Made by a program: the position numbers and the translations under genes. The notes beneath the pieces are model-generated. The model was not told the DNA's origin and did not search any database. It worked only from the letters and a program-made list of their open reading frames with translations. Below are positions 43,979 to 55,678 of a stretch of 64,000 nucleotides of DNA, one piece after another. Position 1 is the stretch's first letter, and the number at the start of each line of letters is the position of its first letter. Origin of the DNA: Cristatella mucedo (lineage: Eukaryota > Bryozoa > Phylactolaemata > Cristatellidae); NCBI GenBank assembly GCA_009760855.2, contig WPIO01000167.1, positions 243,501-307,500 on the forward strand, in the 5' to 3' direction.

Positions 43979-44290
43979 TTAGACAGTGAAGAGGCTAAGC
44001 AGCATGGCCAGAAACGACAGGACGTTCGACTGGAAATATAGTGACTCAGAATTTAAGTAAATTATCAAGGAAAGCAGTACGATTGAGACATTTTGGCAGA
44101 AACGGGTGGATCTTCCGACCGTCGAGATAAGACAGCAAGAGGCAAAACCTACCCAAAAAAATGGCAAATACAGCTCGTCAGTTCGATAGTGATTCAATAA
44201 AACACACGAGACACACAATGCAATAAAAAGGAACGACAAGGCACTAAGGGCGACTAACAGAGCCAACCAGACACACGGAAGCAGTGCCAT
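43979..44290 (-). CDS. hypothetical hydrophobic ORF
   Basis: 103 codons with two or three strongly hydrophobic stretches (residues about 5-35, 48-60 and 70-90), starting MALLPCVWLALLVALSAL. No family recognised. It lies between the outer and inner direct repeats next to the LTR-element relic, so an envelope-like or unrelated origin is equally unproven. A chance ORF is quite possible. Confidence 0.15.
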   Translation of the reverse strand: MALLPCVWLALLVALSALSFLFIALCVSCVLLNHYRTDELYLPFFWVGFASCCLISTVGRSTRFCQNVSIVLLSLIIYLNSESLYFQSNVLSFLAMLLSLFTV

Positions 44291-44512
44291 TGTGTAACCG
44301 AGCAGGTGCTCGTCCCCGACTCTCTACCGGTGGATTGTTTGATGCAGTGCTGCAGCCCGGTTTAAACACAGGCGGCCACAACTGGGTGTGGAAAACAATA
44401 GTTTATCGTGGGCCTGTTAGTAGTTGTTACGCGAAGGCTCAGGCGCCTTACGCAGCCCGTACCGGACTGACGGAGTTAAATGCACAAACTCCTGAAGCTT
44501 TCGTATTATATA

Positions 44513-45064
44513 CTATCCTATACGAGCGTCGCTAGCGATTGTCCCAACCATGAAGACGGACCGCTACAGCATCCCAAGATAGGACTAGCTAACTGAGTAG
44601 CCGGCAGAACAAAACTGCACAGTCTAAGTTCCACTTAGCTGTGCGTCACCGTAGGCTTGTCTCGCGTGCTCTCGAAGCTTAGTCTAGCATCGACTACCAA
44701 GCTGCCACCCTGAGCTCTGTCAGTCATCCCGTTATATTCTCTCTCCTCTAAACTCCTGACCTCGGGTGTAGGTGCTATTTCTATTTCAGCATATTAGTCG
44801 GTGCACATCGTGACCACATTCTCTGCACCAGGCTTCATTCTAACTTTAGCGAGTAGACCAGGCGCCGGGCCTGTACTAGGTGTCCTAGTCGAACCCACTA
44901 AGACAAGCACATAAGTCGCTCCATCTCCTAACCGCATCGCTTGCATGAAGCTCAATTCCAACCTGAGCTAGGTGGGTCAGGAGCTGGGTCTGTACTAGCG
45001 ACCCTAGTCGACCCTACTAAGGCAAGGGCTCCCATCGCGGCTAAGCTGACAGCTCCACCAGTGC
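44513..45064 (-). repeat. inner direct repeat, copy D1 (candidate 3' LTR)
   Basis: Matches 47,193-47,745 over about 550 bp with high similarity: GCTAGCGATTGTCCCAACCA, CACAGTCTAAGTT, CTGAGCTCTGTCAGTCATCC, a long run around TATTTCAGCATATTAGTCGG, and GGGCCTGTACTAGGTGTCC. The pair flanks a gag/protease relic read on the minus strand, as expected for LTRs. Clear TG...CA ends are not obvious. Confidence 0.6.
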
Positions 45065-46429
45065 ATAACTCTCCTTGCAAGCGAGATACGGCCTGGTATC
45101 TGATCAGTCTGGGGTGCGGCATTCAAAAAAAAACACTGGCCCAAGTAGAATAAAAACATGGAGCACCTCAATGGACTGATAGGACACTTTGGCCCTTCCG
45201 GGGTGGTGTTAATGCAATGCTCCCGAGGCTTTGCATTAGCACCACATATCTCTATATCGAGTATAAGGCCTACGCTAGCGGTCGAGGCGCTGCAAAAGGT
45301 ATTGGTTATGGTATCTTCATGCACAGTGGAAGAACGGTGGTCGTCGTCTCCTGGGTTGCCCTGCCGCTCGGCTAGAGGGCGAGAGCTCCGAGCCGTTGCT
45401 TTAGTCACGTTGTGCCCAGCGACAGCAGCCGGTTGACCCGTCTGTTTAGCCCGTTCTGGTGGAACGGCATTGTTTCGGCAAAAACTGTGGCGGAGCCCGG
45501 TCCACAACAGCCTCGAAACAGAGAACCTGGAAACTGTGGGAGTGGCGCACCCTAGCCAATTGGCAGTGGTTGATGTGGACGAAACCGGGTCCTCGGCGTC
45601 GGCTTATCGTCGCCTGCAACTAAAACATTGGCATTAGTTTAGCCCACTGTGCCTAGCTGAGCATCCACCAGCTTCGGCGAGCTGCACTGCCTGACCGTTG
45701 CTTGGTGCATCTGGTGTGGCAGAGCTAAAGCCTCTGAGTGACCAACTAGTGGTAGCTGGTGGTCACCCACCTGCACGGTTCCATGCACATAGTCGTAGGG
45801 GACCGGCGGCAGGGAGACAAGAAAGTCACTTCCCAGCAGCAGTGGCTGTAGAGACTCAGTGGTGACATAGAATTAGTGCTCGCAGGTCATGCCTCCCACT
45901 TGCAGGCTCGCTGTCACGGCCCCTATTACAGGCAGGGAAGAACCCGTGATACTGGACGCCCGAACTGACTTTATCAATAAAGGAAGACACAGCTGGCAGG
46001 CAAAAGAGGCTGCTATCAGGAAGATATTGGTATCCAATGTTGGATATTGGTGTCCCAAAGTCCGGTGACCAGCACGTCATTCCCCTCCGCCGGTGCAAGA
46101 GTGTGCAGAGCATGGACACTGGTGCCCACGACTTCCGGCTTCATCGGCGCCGGCGGTAATGGCTTCTGTTGCGGCAGGTCCAAACGAGCCTCTCGGAAGC
46201 CATAGCCATGAAGGCCGAAACCACTCTCCGAGGCCTGGTAAGCCCTGGGATTGGAATGGACGCCTGTCGAGAGCGAAGGTGCCCAACCAGCCGAAGCGCG
46301 GCCCATGTACGCACTCGGACCAAGAGAACCGGGCGACACTGATCCTATTGGTCGCCGACCCCCCCCCCCCAAAGTGTGGCCGTGAACCCTCGTGACTGGG
46401 GTGTGCTGGCCCCTACTCTCTGTAATCAT
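45065..46429 (-). pseudogene. LTR-retrotransposon gag/protease relic
   Basis: The minus strand between the direct repeats. Near 46,040-45,740 codons read a retroviral-type aspartic protease: an active-site-like LDTNIFLI (DTG/DTA changed), TASLQVGGMTCEH, then after a stop FYVTTESLQPLLLGSDFL, where LLGSDFL fits the ILGxDFL flap/C-terminal motif, and a following GTVQVGDHQLPL. Upstream, 46,429-46,060 is open in frame (137 codons, Pro/Gly/Ser-rich) and may be the end of gag. Downstream to 45,004 a 167-codon ORF shows no reverse transcriptase motif, so most of pol appears deleted. The layout suggests a Ty3/Gypsy-like or related element. Internal stops show it is dead. Confidence 0.5.
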
Positions 46430-47192
46430 AATAATATTAATAATAATGCACTTGATAAAGCACCCTCCGAGAACTCAATCTATCTCTAGGCGCTTTACAT
46501 TTCCTGCAAAGCGAAATGCAATTGACTGGTGAGTAATATTATCTTGATAAACAAACGAAATGAATAACATGGTTAGGTGTGACATGCACATGGTCCGCAT
46601 GCAAATGTGATTAGTGGCAGCTTGCACAGTGTCAGCATGCATAAGCACGTCAAGGACGAATCACATATACCCTCTGAATGCTGTCCTAAATATGTGTTTT
46701 TAAGTTCTTTTTAAATGCGGTCAGGTAAGGGGATGTTCTGACGCAGGTCGGGAGGGTGTTCCAGGCTTTGGGAGCATACGAACTAAATGCACGGTCTCCA
46801 AAGGATTTGAGGTTTGTACGAGGCATTGGTAGACTGTTGTACCCGAAAAGCTTGGGTACGATGCTGGGCCTGGTGGGGAGTAGGTCCAAGATAGGCTAGA
46901 GCCAAAGAATAAAGTGACATAAAAGTCAGCGAAAAAACCTTAAAGTCAATCCGTTGCTTGACTGGTAGCCAGTGCAGGTCGGCGAGAACTGGAGTAATGT
47001 GGCAACTGCGAGGCTCACGACAGACAAGCCTAGCTGCAGAGTTATGCACCAGCTGCAATCGCCTGATCGCACATGCCGGTAGGCCAAGGAGCAGTGAGTT
47101 GCAGAAGTCGAGAGGGAATGTCACGAATGCATGGACCAAATTTGACGTGGTATCCTTTTCAAAAAAGCCCAACTTGTAGCAATGTTATGTTA
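46430..47192 (-). mobile_element. 5'-truncated CR1-type retrotransposon inside the LTR element
   Basis: Starts with an AATAATATTAATAATAATG tail and 3' UTR. The minus strand encodes [56 protein letters not shown]. One of the least mutated CR1 copies here. It sits between the candidate 5' LTR (47,193-47,745) and the gag remnant. Confidence 0.8.
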
Positions 47193-47745
47193 AATATCCT
47201 ATGCAAGCGTAGCTAGCGATTGTCCCAACCACGAAGGCGGACTGCTACAGCACCCCAAGATACTAGCAGCTAACTGATTAGCTGGCAGAACACAACTGCA
47301 CAGTCTAAGTTGCACTTAGCTGTTCGTTACCATAGGTTCGTCTCTCGTGCTGTCGAAGCTTAGTCTAGCATCAACAACCAAGCTGCCGACCTGAGCTCTG
47401 TCAGTCATCCCATTATATTCTCTCTCCTCTAAACTCCTGACCTTAGGTGTAGGTGCTATTTCTATTTCAGCATATTAGTCGGTGCACATCGTGACCACAT
47501 TCTCTGCACCAGGCTTCATTCTAACTTTAATGGGTAGACCAGAAGCCGGGCCTGTACTAGGTGTCCCATTCAAACCCTTAAGACAAGCAGGTTAGTCGCT
47601 CCATCTCCTAACCGCATCGCTTGCATAAAGCTCTATTCTAACCTGAGCTAGGTGGGTCAGTAGCTGGGTCTGTACTAGGCGCCCTAGTTGACACCGCTAA
47701 GGCACGGGCTCCCATCGCTGCTAAGCTGAGAGCTATACTAGTACA
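47193..47745 (-). repeat. inner direct repeat, copy D2 (candidate 5' LTR)
   Basis: Partner of 44,513-45,064, same orientation. On the minus strand it lies upstream of the gag/protease relic. The boundary to the CR1 copy at 47,192 is abrupt. Confidence 0.6.
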
Positions 47746-47999
47746 TCTGTAAGGGCTCGTGGACGAGCGATGGCGGTGTGGCGAAGAGCGAAGACAACAA
47801 CTAATGAGTAGTGGCGTTGTCAACGACGACTGTATTATACGACATGGCAGCCGGCGTGCACGCTTCTCCGAAGCACTTAGTGTTAGAAGAGAGAAGATAG
47901 TAGATAGCTTGCTTGCTGGCCGACGCATAGGCAGAAAGTGAAATGGTCGGCAAGAAACGTGTCACGTGCCGGCAAGGAGAGTTGTGCTTATGCGTGGTG

Positions 48000-48203
48000 A
48001 CACTGTGCATGCTGCCACTAACCACATTTGCATGCTGACCCTGTGCATGTCACCCCTAACCATATTATTTAATTTGTTTGTTTTTGAAGCGTGGTTTTAA
48101 TTACCATTCAATTCCATATCCCTTTGCAGCAAATGTAAAGCGCCTAGAAAGAGATTAAGTTCGCTGAGGGTGCTTTATCAAGTGCATTATTATTATTATT
48201 ATT
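48000..48203 (+). mobile_element. CR1-type 3' terminal fragment
   Basis: The plus strand: GACACTGTGCATGCTGCCAC, GCATGCTGACCCTGTGCATG, AGCAAATGTAAAGCGCCTAG, CTTTATCAAGTGC and an ATT microsatellite at 48,187-48,203. Confidence 0.8.
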
Positions 48204-48299
48204 CCCGTTGGGCGAATGGTACGTCGGCTGGAGCAGAACCACGTGACGGCGATGAATCGCCCACACAGTGTCCTGCAGAGACCAATAGCGTTTGCTACT

Positions 48300-50045
48300 G
48301 CAGGCTGGATATGCACGGTATGCGTGGAACCATGGCAACGGTTTTCGGTCACCAAGTGCAACAAACAGTCAATGGACGGAGAAGCAAGCCGGCGAAAAAG
48401 TACCTAGCATTGGGTGAGGGGATAGAGCGGCTGTTCTGTGACTGAGCCGAGGCTGGGAAGCAAGTGGTGCACACCAGAAGCTTCCACCGATAGGATGCTG
48501 CAGAGTGAATCCTACTTGCAAGCGTCACCAATAATTCTTGAGATTGGTCGCGTACCCCAGCAGAGGAAGGATGGAAATTGGCGACAGAGGGTGCGGCAAA
48601 CTACCGGCCTGTTGACCTGCCGTCGTCGTTTGGCTGCCGAAGACTACACTCACTGCCGTTCAGCAACGTAGAGGTGACTGCTGCAAGAATCGCTGTTGAT
48701 TCGCTTGGGAACATGAAGCTGCTCAGCTGCTCGGAGTACTTATTGTATTGCTTCACACCGTCTTGGCCAAAGAATGTGGCTAAACTCGAGGCCGTTTTGG
48801 TTACCAGCTCTGACGACACGTGCCGGTTGCACTTCCAGAAAGCTATGGCAGTCCATCTCACGTGCACCAGCCAGTAGCCGCATAACTTCATGCCGCATTA
48901 CTGCAAGTGCTAGGCTACCATGACAGCACGACGGACTGCAAGCGTGCGAGCAGCGACCTTGCAGCGTCCAGACGTCTATTCGGACACAGTGCGATCGTCT
49001 CGCTCCTCTGTGGGCTCAGCATCACCATCGTATTGTCCTGCCCTAGCCAGTCACTGCAGGAGTGCATGACGTCCGGCGGCCGTGACCTCACTGCTGATTG
49101 GATGGAGGCATGATTGAATGGCCACCAGGTGATGCTGTGAGGTCCCGGCCATGCTGGTGATGCTACGCCCACACCACTACCGTAACTGGCGAAAGGTGGG
49201 TTCAAGCATTGGTGACTAAGTTTTGGTATGGACGCAGAACGCCTCCACCACATCATGTGGTCCGTGCTATGTGCAGAGATAGTTCGACTTTCTTGCTGTC
49301 GCATCATGCGACTTTTTAGTTTAAGCCTTACGAGCAGTGGAAATATACTTGTCCAGTCTTCGATGAATAGGAACCCCGAATTGTTGTTATCTTAAAAGGG
49401 GCTCGTGGCCGACGTGCATAAGAACGATTCCCTAATTTAGCAGACTTTTTGTACTCTAAAGGTGAATTTGGAACATTAGAATAAATCAAAAAATAATTTA
49501 AAAACTGAACCAATTGCGACGAAGTTGTTTCGTTCTCTCACGACGTTTACACATTTAGGTTTCATCTTGAAAGGTTGCTGTCGCCTTTAGGCCTAGATAA
49601 GAGGTGGCATCAACATGATTAGCAATCTCGTACGTTGAGCGATGTTCGCATTAAGGTAGGATTGCTATTGCATAGATATCGTGAATCTTAATTATTGTTT
49701 GCTTCATACTTGTCTCATTAAACATTAGACAGCAGAGCGATGAAGAGAGTGTTCAAGGAGATCCGTAGTATAAAGTCAAGGTTTTCGTACTGCCTGCAAG
49801 GATCAAGCAGCTACTGCCAGACGAGCAAGTTAAGGAGCTTACAGTGTCACTCTAACCTGCAGATACCGCTGCATGCAGGTGAACGAGGAGCCCAAAGGGG
49901 GAGGAAACGTTGGGGTGAGGGCTGGGAAATCTTACAAGCGGGTAGAGGTAGCCTTGCCTCAATCGAGGTCACGATCAAGATCACAGGCCGACGTCCTGCA
50001 CGAGACAATAATGTCTATCCCTCGGCAAGAATACGTGTTCGATGT
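48300..50045. repeat. outer direct repeat, copy R2
   Basis: Partner of 42,490-43,690 in the same orientation. About 0.5 kb longer, with extra sequence around 49,440-49,880. The ORFs inside (for example 48,578-48,877, 48,915-49,307 and 49,740-50,066) are not preserved in the R1 copy. Confidence 0.65.
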
Positions 50046-50099
50046 CAAATCTTCTCGGCCTCGTAAAAATTAAACGGTTACCTGAGCTGATTTTAAACT

Positions 50100-50490
50100 T
50101 TAACTTCGTGTTGGGTATGACTGCACCTGCACTTTGACCTTGCATTTAGTTCGTATGCTCCCAAAGACTGGAACTCACTTCAGACCAGTATCACAGCGTT
50201 CCTTGAGTTGACTAGATTTAAAAAGAACTTATAAGCCCACTTATTTAGAACAGCATTTAGTGGTGCCATGTGATTCGTCCTTTTTTGTGCTAATGCGGGA
50301 TGAAAAAGTGCACGGTCGCACTTACCGCCCTTGCATTTTGACCCTGTGCGTGTCACCCTAACCATGTTAATCTTGTTATTTGTCAAGCATGATATTTCTT
50401 GCCATTCAATCACGTTTCTCTTTGCAGCAAATGTAAAGCACCTAGTGAGAGATCAAGTTCTCTGAGGGTGCTAAATTCAAGTGCATTATA
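50100..50490 (+). mobile_element. CR1-type 3' end
   Basis: The plus strand from codons near GCATTTAGTTCGTATGCTCC through TTTAGAACAGCATTTAGTGG, GACCCTGTGCGTGTCACCC, GCAAATGTAAAGCACCTAG to CAAGTGCATTATAATTGC. Strongly 5'-truncated. Confidence 0.75.
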
Positions 50491-51039
50491 ATTGCTAGTA
50501 TTATGCAAGATTAACTTGTGACGGCATGTACCGTAGCTCGGCCGAAAATCTAATCTACATATGCGAGCAAATGTAGCAGTACAACAGCACTGCCACTGAA
50601 TCCGTGGGGAGGGTCGGTGACTATGTGTATATTTAGTTTCAGGCTGCAGAGGGTTCTTCAACCAAAGTTGCTACATTTGGGGCAGCGATTCCTTTAACCT
50701 GAACCGTACTAGTGCAAAAGTACCAGTTGTACAAAGTCGATACTGGCGGCATAGCAAGCACAATACACGTCAACCACTGCAAGCCAGCTTCGGTCAGGGC
50801 AGCAGGACTGTTGTCTGCTGAATCTGAGTACGAATTTCTCACACACGACCTGATTGATCACGTTCTCCCACTTAGACGTTCACATTATTCCAAATGCCTT
50901 TCTTCGTATAAGGATAAAATTAAGAGATGGATGCCTACTAATTTCATAAAATGGAATGAAGATATAACGGAGTTATTAGCTACGGGGAAACAAAGTGTGA
51001 TCCAAAAATTGAAACATCGAACGTTCATAATCGGCTCAT
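50491..51039 (+). other. 147-codon ORF region, mostly unrecognised
   Basis: The ORF 50,712-51,155 is open for 147 codons. Its last 40 codons are CR1 reverse transcriptase sequence (see next entry). Its first 100 codons (SVRAAGLLSAESEYEFLTHD, LRRSHYSKCLSSYKDKIKR) are not recognised and may be other sequence fused by insertion. Confidence 0.3.
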
Positions 51040-51160
51040 CAAGCATATTTCCTGTTAAATCTTCACGAAATCTATGTTTTGTGTTGAAAAGTAACCATTC
51101 TTTAGACGGTTACGTATGGTCCACAACAAAGCCTGCCTACTTTCAGCTACATTGAATTTG
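51040..51160 (+). mobile_element. CR1-type reverse transcriptase fragment
   Basis: The plus strand codes IIGSSSIFPVKSSRNLCFVL and SLDGYVWSTTKPAYFQLH, matching the CR1 block before the HAFVTS motif (compare VKSAY-LHNIAKFRACLDKD at 7,985). Confidence 0.6.
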
Positions 51161-51244
51161 TAAAATTTGAGCGTGTGGACAGCTATACAAATCTGATTCA
51201 GTCCAAGTATTGACATATAATCCGGAATTCCAGCACTTTTTAGT

Positions 51245-52010
51245 TATTTACATTTTCTGGAATTTATTTATTTATTTACATTTGCTGCAACGGGAAACGC
51301 GAGTGAATGGTGAGTAATATCATGTTTGATGAACAACATGAGTAGCATGGTTAGGGGGACAAGCACAGGGTCAGCATGCAAGTGTGGTTACTGGTGGCAT
51401 TAACAGTGTCAGCAGGCAAAAGCACATTAAGAAATAATCACAGGGATCCACTAAATGCTATCCTAAATAGGTGTTTTTGCAAGTTCTTTTTTAATGTGGT
51501 CAAGTCTGGGGATGGTCTGATGCAAGGCAGGAGGGAGTTCCAGGCTTTGGGATCATACGAACTAAATGCACGGTCTCCAAAGGATTTGAGGTTTGTAGGA
51601 GACATTGGTAGACTGTTGGATTCCGAAAAAGCTGCAGTACGATGATTGGCTTGGTAGGGAGTAGGTCTGAGTCATAGGCTAGAGCCAAACATAGAAGTGA
51701 CATAAAATAAAGCGACAAAACCTTTAAGTCAATTCGTTGCTTGACTGGTAGCTATGGCAGGTCGGCGAGAAGTGGCATGATGTGGCAACTGTGATGCTCA
51801 CGACAGACAGGCGTAGCTGCAGAGTTTTGTACCAGCTGTAATCGCCTGATTGCACGTGCCGGCCAGCCAGCAAGCAATGAATAACAGAAGTCGTGACAGG
51901 ATGTCACAAATTCATTGAATAACTTAAACGTAATATCCTTATCTAAACAGGCCCGAATTTTAGCAATGTTATGTAGCTGAATGTAGGCAGACTTCACGGT
52001 CTGGTGGAGG
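51245..52010 (-). mobile_element. 5'-truncated CR1-type retrotransposon
   Basis: The minus strand from the 3' UTR near 51,260 to the VKSAYIQLHNIAKIRACLDKD block near 51,960-52,000. Includes FNEFVTSCHDFCYSLLAG and QLVQNSAATPVCREHHS. Truncated at almost the same reverse transcriptase position as the 7,985 copy. Confidence 0.78.
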
Positions 52011-52460
52011 TATATGACACGAGCTCCCAAGCATATTTGACCTGAAAGCTGAAACCTATGAAATTGCTCAGTGCATCTAGTCCAATTTGTAGTGCACAGC
52101 CTCAAGGCAGGCGGACATGTATCCCTTTTCAAAGACCCTGATCTATCAGGTGCACTGATGCGACGAGCCCATGGACTACCATCTAACATGTCCTCTAAAC
52201 CTCATTAGAAATAACGAAGAATTCATTACTGGACCAATGTCACCTGCCAAATATCTAAAAATGTAGCAGCTGCCACTGAAAGACTTCTTTTGACTGTGAC
52301 ACGAACTATTGCAAAATGTACACAGCCCTTAGCATCTATGCACACAATTACGAGAGCTCTATGCTTATTAATGTGTAGCAATTATTTATTAACAGAATAT
52401 CATAAAATCATCACTGTCTTTCTTCGAATATATATACATATATATATATATACATACATA

Positions 52461-52500
<40 letters not shown>

Positions 52501-53085
52501 TCTAAGATTAGGACATTATCTTGCACGATTAATATTGTAACCCTTTTCCAATATATCCATAAATATAAAACAGACAACAGCAATCTGGCTCCGAAAATGA
52601 ATCGACTTATACCGTCTATGCACGATTTTAAGATTCTTAAAATTAGTTCCTAAAACCACAAAGCACTATAGTCACAGCTAATCTTTAACATGATAAATAA
52701 TTAACATGCTTAATCAAACGTAATGCCGCTCATAAGCTCCAACATATCTGGCTATCCCATCAGCATTCTCATTCATCGGCAAAGCTCACGGTTCTCGATC
52801 ACGGCTCAGCTGTGAAGTTTGAAGTCCATAATCGCTGGGCATTACACCATCGAGGGGAGCGGGATATGGTGACCCTGACCTCTGACTCTGGTCAGTGTAA
52901 TGGGATGAACAGAGCAGCTGAACGGTCTCTTGAGGTCTGAGTAGCTAGTCCAACGAGATTAGAAGAAAGATCCGGCAAAAACCCGGTAAGGAACTAGCGA
53001 CTACAACGAGAGGAGGACAGGATTAATAAAATGATAGCACTCCTGACCGTCAAGGCATTGAAGTGCTGAAAAGAAAATCCGTGAT
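52011..53085. other. 5' flank of unit U4 (reverse orientation relative to U1)
   Basis: The reverse complement matches the U1 flank, including ATGTCCTCTAAACCTCATT, ACACGAACTATTGCAAAATG, the GATTAGGACATTATCTTGCA segment and the conserved block at 53,041-53,070. A TA microsatellite (52,424-52,497) has expanded within it. No gene. Confidence 0.55.
52424..52497. repeat. TA microsatellite
   Basis: TA repeat with a few ACATA interruptions, inserted or expanded next to the conserved GCGTCTAAGATTAGGAC stretch; U1 has no such array at the same place. Confidence 0.95.
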
Positions 53086-53325
53086 GTTATCGTTTGCTGG
53101 GCTAATAGCGACTGAATTCGGAGGGGAAACCAGGGCAGCCGCTCAGCGACGCTTATGACGGAGCGAATTCGTCAGCAAAGCAAAGAGCAGCACCGGGCGT
53201 GCTGAACAATCGTATTTCCGCTCAACGTACAATCGCGATTGTCACTCGGCAAGTATAAATGAAGCTCATTTGCAAGCGATCTCTTCTCGAGCAAAGATGC
53301 GGCTCCATCCGAGCAAGAGCGGCAG
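53086..53325 (+). pseudogene. coiled-coil protein of the U family, copy U4 (N-terminal fragment)
   Basis: The plus strand matches the reverse complement of 5,470-5,690: GACTGAATTCGGAGG, GCCGCTCAGCGACG, GAATTCGTCAGCAAAG, TACAATCGCGATTGTC, AGTATAAATGAAGCTC, AAGATGCGGCTCC. Only the first part of the N-terminal domain remains before orientation flips near 53,325. Confidence 0.55.
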
Positions 53326-54180
53326 GAGGTGCTCAACTCGCTTGCTCTCAGGTCTATATGGCGAAACTTTTCCTTCACTTCGGTGACGACATCCAGCAGT
53401 GACTCATTTGAGCATGTACCGTGGCCCAACAATCTTCTAAGATACCACAATTCCGCTGACCTCTTTATGACATGCTTTTTGACGAGATCGGCGTGCATGG
53501 CTGGCGTCGGATGGATGATTTCTCGACGAGCCTCCTCAATCCACTCGCCTACACTCCTGCCCCTCTTTCACGAAAGGGGCTGCATCTTCACTCGAGAAGA
53601 GATCGCTCGTATTGAGGAGATCTGGCAGCCAGCTTCGGCTCCTCCGAACCGTGGCCGGTGCCGATGGCGCTAGGCAACTTGTTTGTGAGCTTGTGTCTGT
53701 GGAAGAACTCGGCCTGCGTCGGCAGGAGATCCTGCTCGATATACGAGACATAGCTGCTCAACTCGCCCGCCCTCGGGTCTACATGGCGAAACTTTCGCTT
53801 CGCTTCGGCGACGACATCCAGCGGCAGCTCACTGGAGCATGCACCGCGGCCCAACAATCTTCTAAGGTACCACACTTCCGCCGACCTGCTTATGACATGT
53901 TTTTCGACGAGATCGGCGTGCGTGGCTGGCGTCGGATGGATTATTTCTCGACGAGCCTCCTCAATCCACTCGTCTATGCTCCTGCCACTCTATCTCGGAA
54001 GGGACCGCATCTTCGCTCCCAAAGAGATCGCTCGTATTGAGGAATCGCCAAGATTTGCCTGGCGAAAATCACAAATGAACGTTAAGTGCTACACACTATG
54101 CATTACGGACGAATTCGCGACATCGTTAGAATCACAGAGTGGCGGCGTTGGTTTCCCGTTGGATTTCAGTGGCTACAAGC
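53326..54180 (-). pseudogene. coiled-coil protein of the U family, copy U5, N-terminal domain in tandem
   Basis: The minus strand shows the family's N-terminal domain twice: 53,330-53,625 (DLVKKHVIKRSAELWYLRRL, LLGHGTCSNESLLDVVTE, KFRHIDLRASELS) and 53,630-54,050 (WYLRRLLGRGACSSELPLDV, KFRHVDPRAGELSSYVSY, IEQDLLPTQAEF, then GTGHGSEEPK). The second includes the segment after SYIEQDL, also found in U1. The two are direct tandem repeats with a period of about 430 bp. No coiled-coil part is present. Confidence 0.55.
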
Positions 54181-54986
54181 CAACCAGACGATGAAAAGAC
54201 TATTGTTCTTTCCAAAACTTCAGTGCCTTGACGGTCGGGAATGCTGTTTGTATTAATCAAGTCCGCTAATCGTTTCAGTCATTGAACCCTTTCTGGGTAT
54301 TTTCCCGATCCTACCTCCAGCGGCTTTGGACCAGCAACTCGGACCGCTAGTGACCGTTCGGCTGCTCCAGTCGGCCCGTTACACTGACGATAGTCGAGGT
54401 CAGGCCGCTGGGAATCAGACGATGACCCCGCTCCCCTCGATGGCATAATGCCCTGCGATTTTGAACTACAAACTTGACAGCTGAACCTCGATTGAGAACT
54501 GAGCTTTGCCTTGAATGAGAACGTTTATGAATTCGCCGGATAAGTAGTGGCTTATGAGTAAAATTATGTTTTATTATTCGTATTGGTTACTGATCATGTC
54601 ACCTATTAAGAGTGACTACAATACCATGTGTTTTATGCAACTAATTTTGACAATCTTGAAGCGGTACATATACAGTGTAAGTTGAGTCATTTTCTAAATG
54701 GCTTATGCCTGTTTAACAATTATGAATATATTGAAAAATGCGTTACATTATTTAAATCATGCAAGATAACGTCCTGAGCTTACATTCTTATGTATATGGT
54801 CAAATAAAGAGAAAGATGATGTTCTCGTAATTTGCTATAAGAAAATGGTGATATATTAATACACATGCTGCTCTGTTCCGTCATGAGCCTAAATAATAAA
54901 GGATGTGCACAGATTTATCTAGTTCGTGTCGCAATGAAGAGAAGTAATTCATTCGGTTGAGACATTTGGAGTTTTACTTCTTATCG

Positions 54987-55065
<79 letters not shown>

Positions 55066-55678
55066 ATGTGTGTGTATTATTTGTATTACTTCTTATGGTT
55101 TATTCTTTTACATGTGATATTCGTCGAGAAGTTAATTATTCGATGGTTCTAGTGAGGTTTAGAGGACACGTTACATGGTTGGCCTTGGGCTCGCATTGGC
55201 AGAGAAGTGGTCAGATAAAAATACACGATTTCTTTATAAGTAAGATAGACAAGGCTCAGACGGAGAGTCCGACTTGATATTTTTAATGTACGTACCTCAT
55301 CCTCCTCTGAAGTGACAAGAGCCAATCTGTCTATAAATTAATAGGAAAGGCCATTCATTTGTCGTGCTTCATTGGGCTTACGTACGCCCTTGTGTGCTTC
55401 ATCAGGAACAACTGGTTTCATTCCGTTTTCACATTCATCATAGTATCGTCGCTGTGAATGGTGGTGATAAGTCGGTTTAGGAACGTCGAAGATGTGGTAT
55501 GAGAGTTTTACACGAAGATGAAGCTCATCATTGTGGTGATGACCAACCGGGCTATTAATGGTCGATGTAATGACTGAGATGGGACCATTGAAGTACTCTT
55601 ATATTAATTACGGGTTGTGGGGAATGGTTCCACAACGAAACAATCTGATTCATGGGGACTGCTCCATTGAGGCAAAGT
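54181..55678. other. 5' flank of unit U5
   Basis: Collinear with the U1 flank, with the conserved block at 54,216-54,240, the CGGACCGCTAGTGACCGTTC stretch and the TGAGTCATTTTC segment, ending where the right arm begins. A 106-codon ORF at 54,957-55,277 is mostly translated AT microsatellite and is not supported. Confidence 0.55.
54971..55062. repeat. AT microsatellite
   Basis: Nearly pure AT run inside the U5 flank. Confidence 0.95.

Noticed and set aside
54957-55277. 106-codon ORF with an IYIYIY run
   Set aside because: Translated AT microsatellite plus U flank; no counterpart in other U copies.
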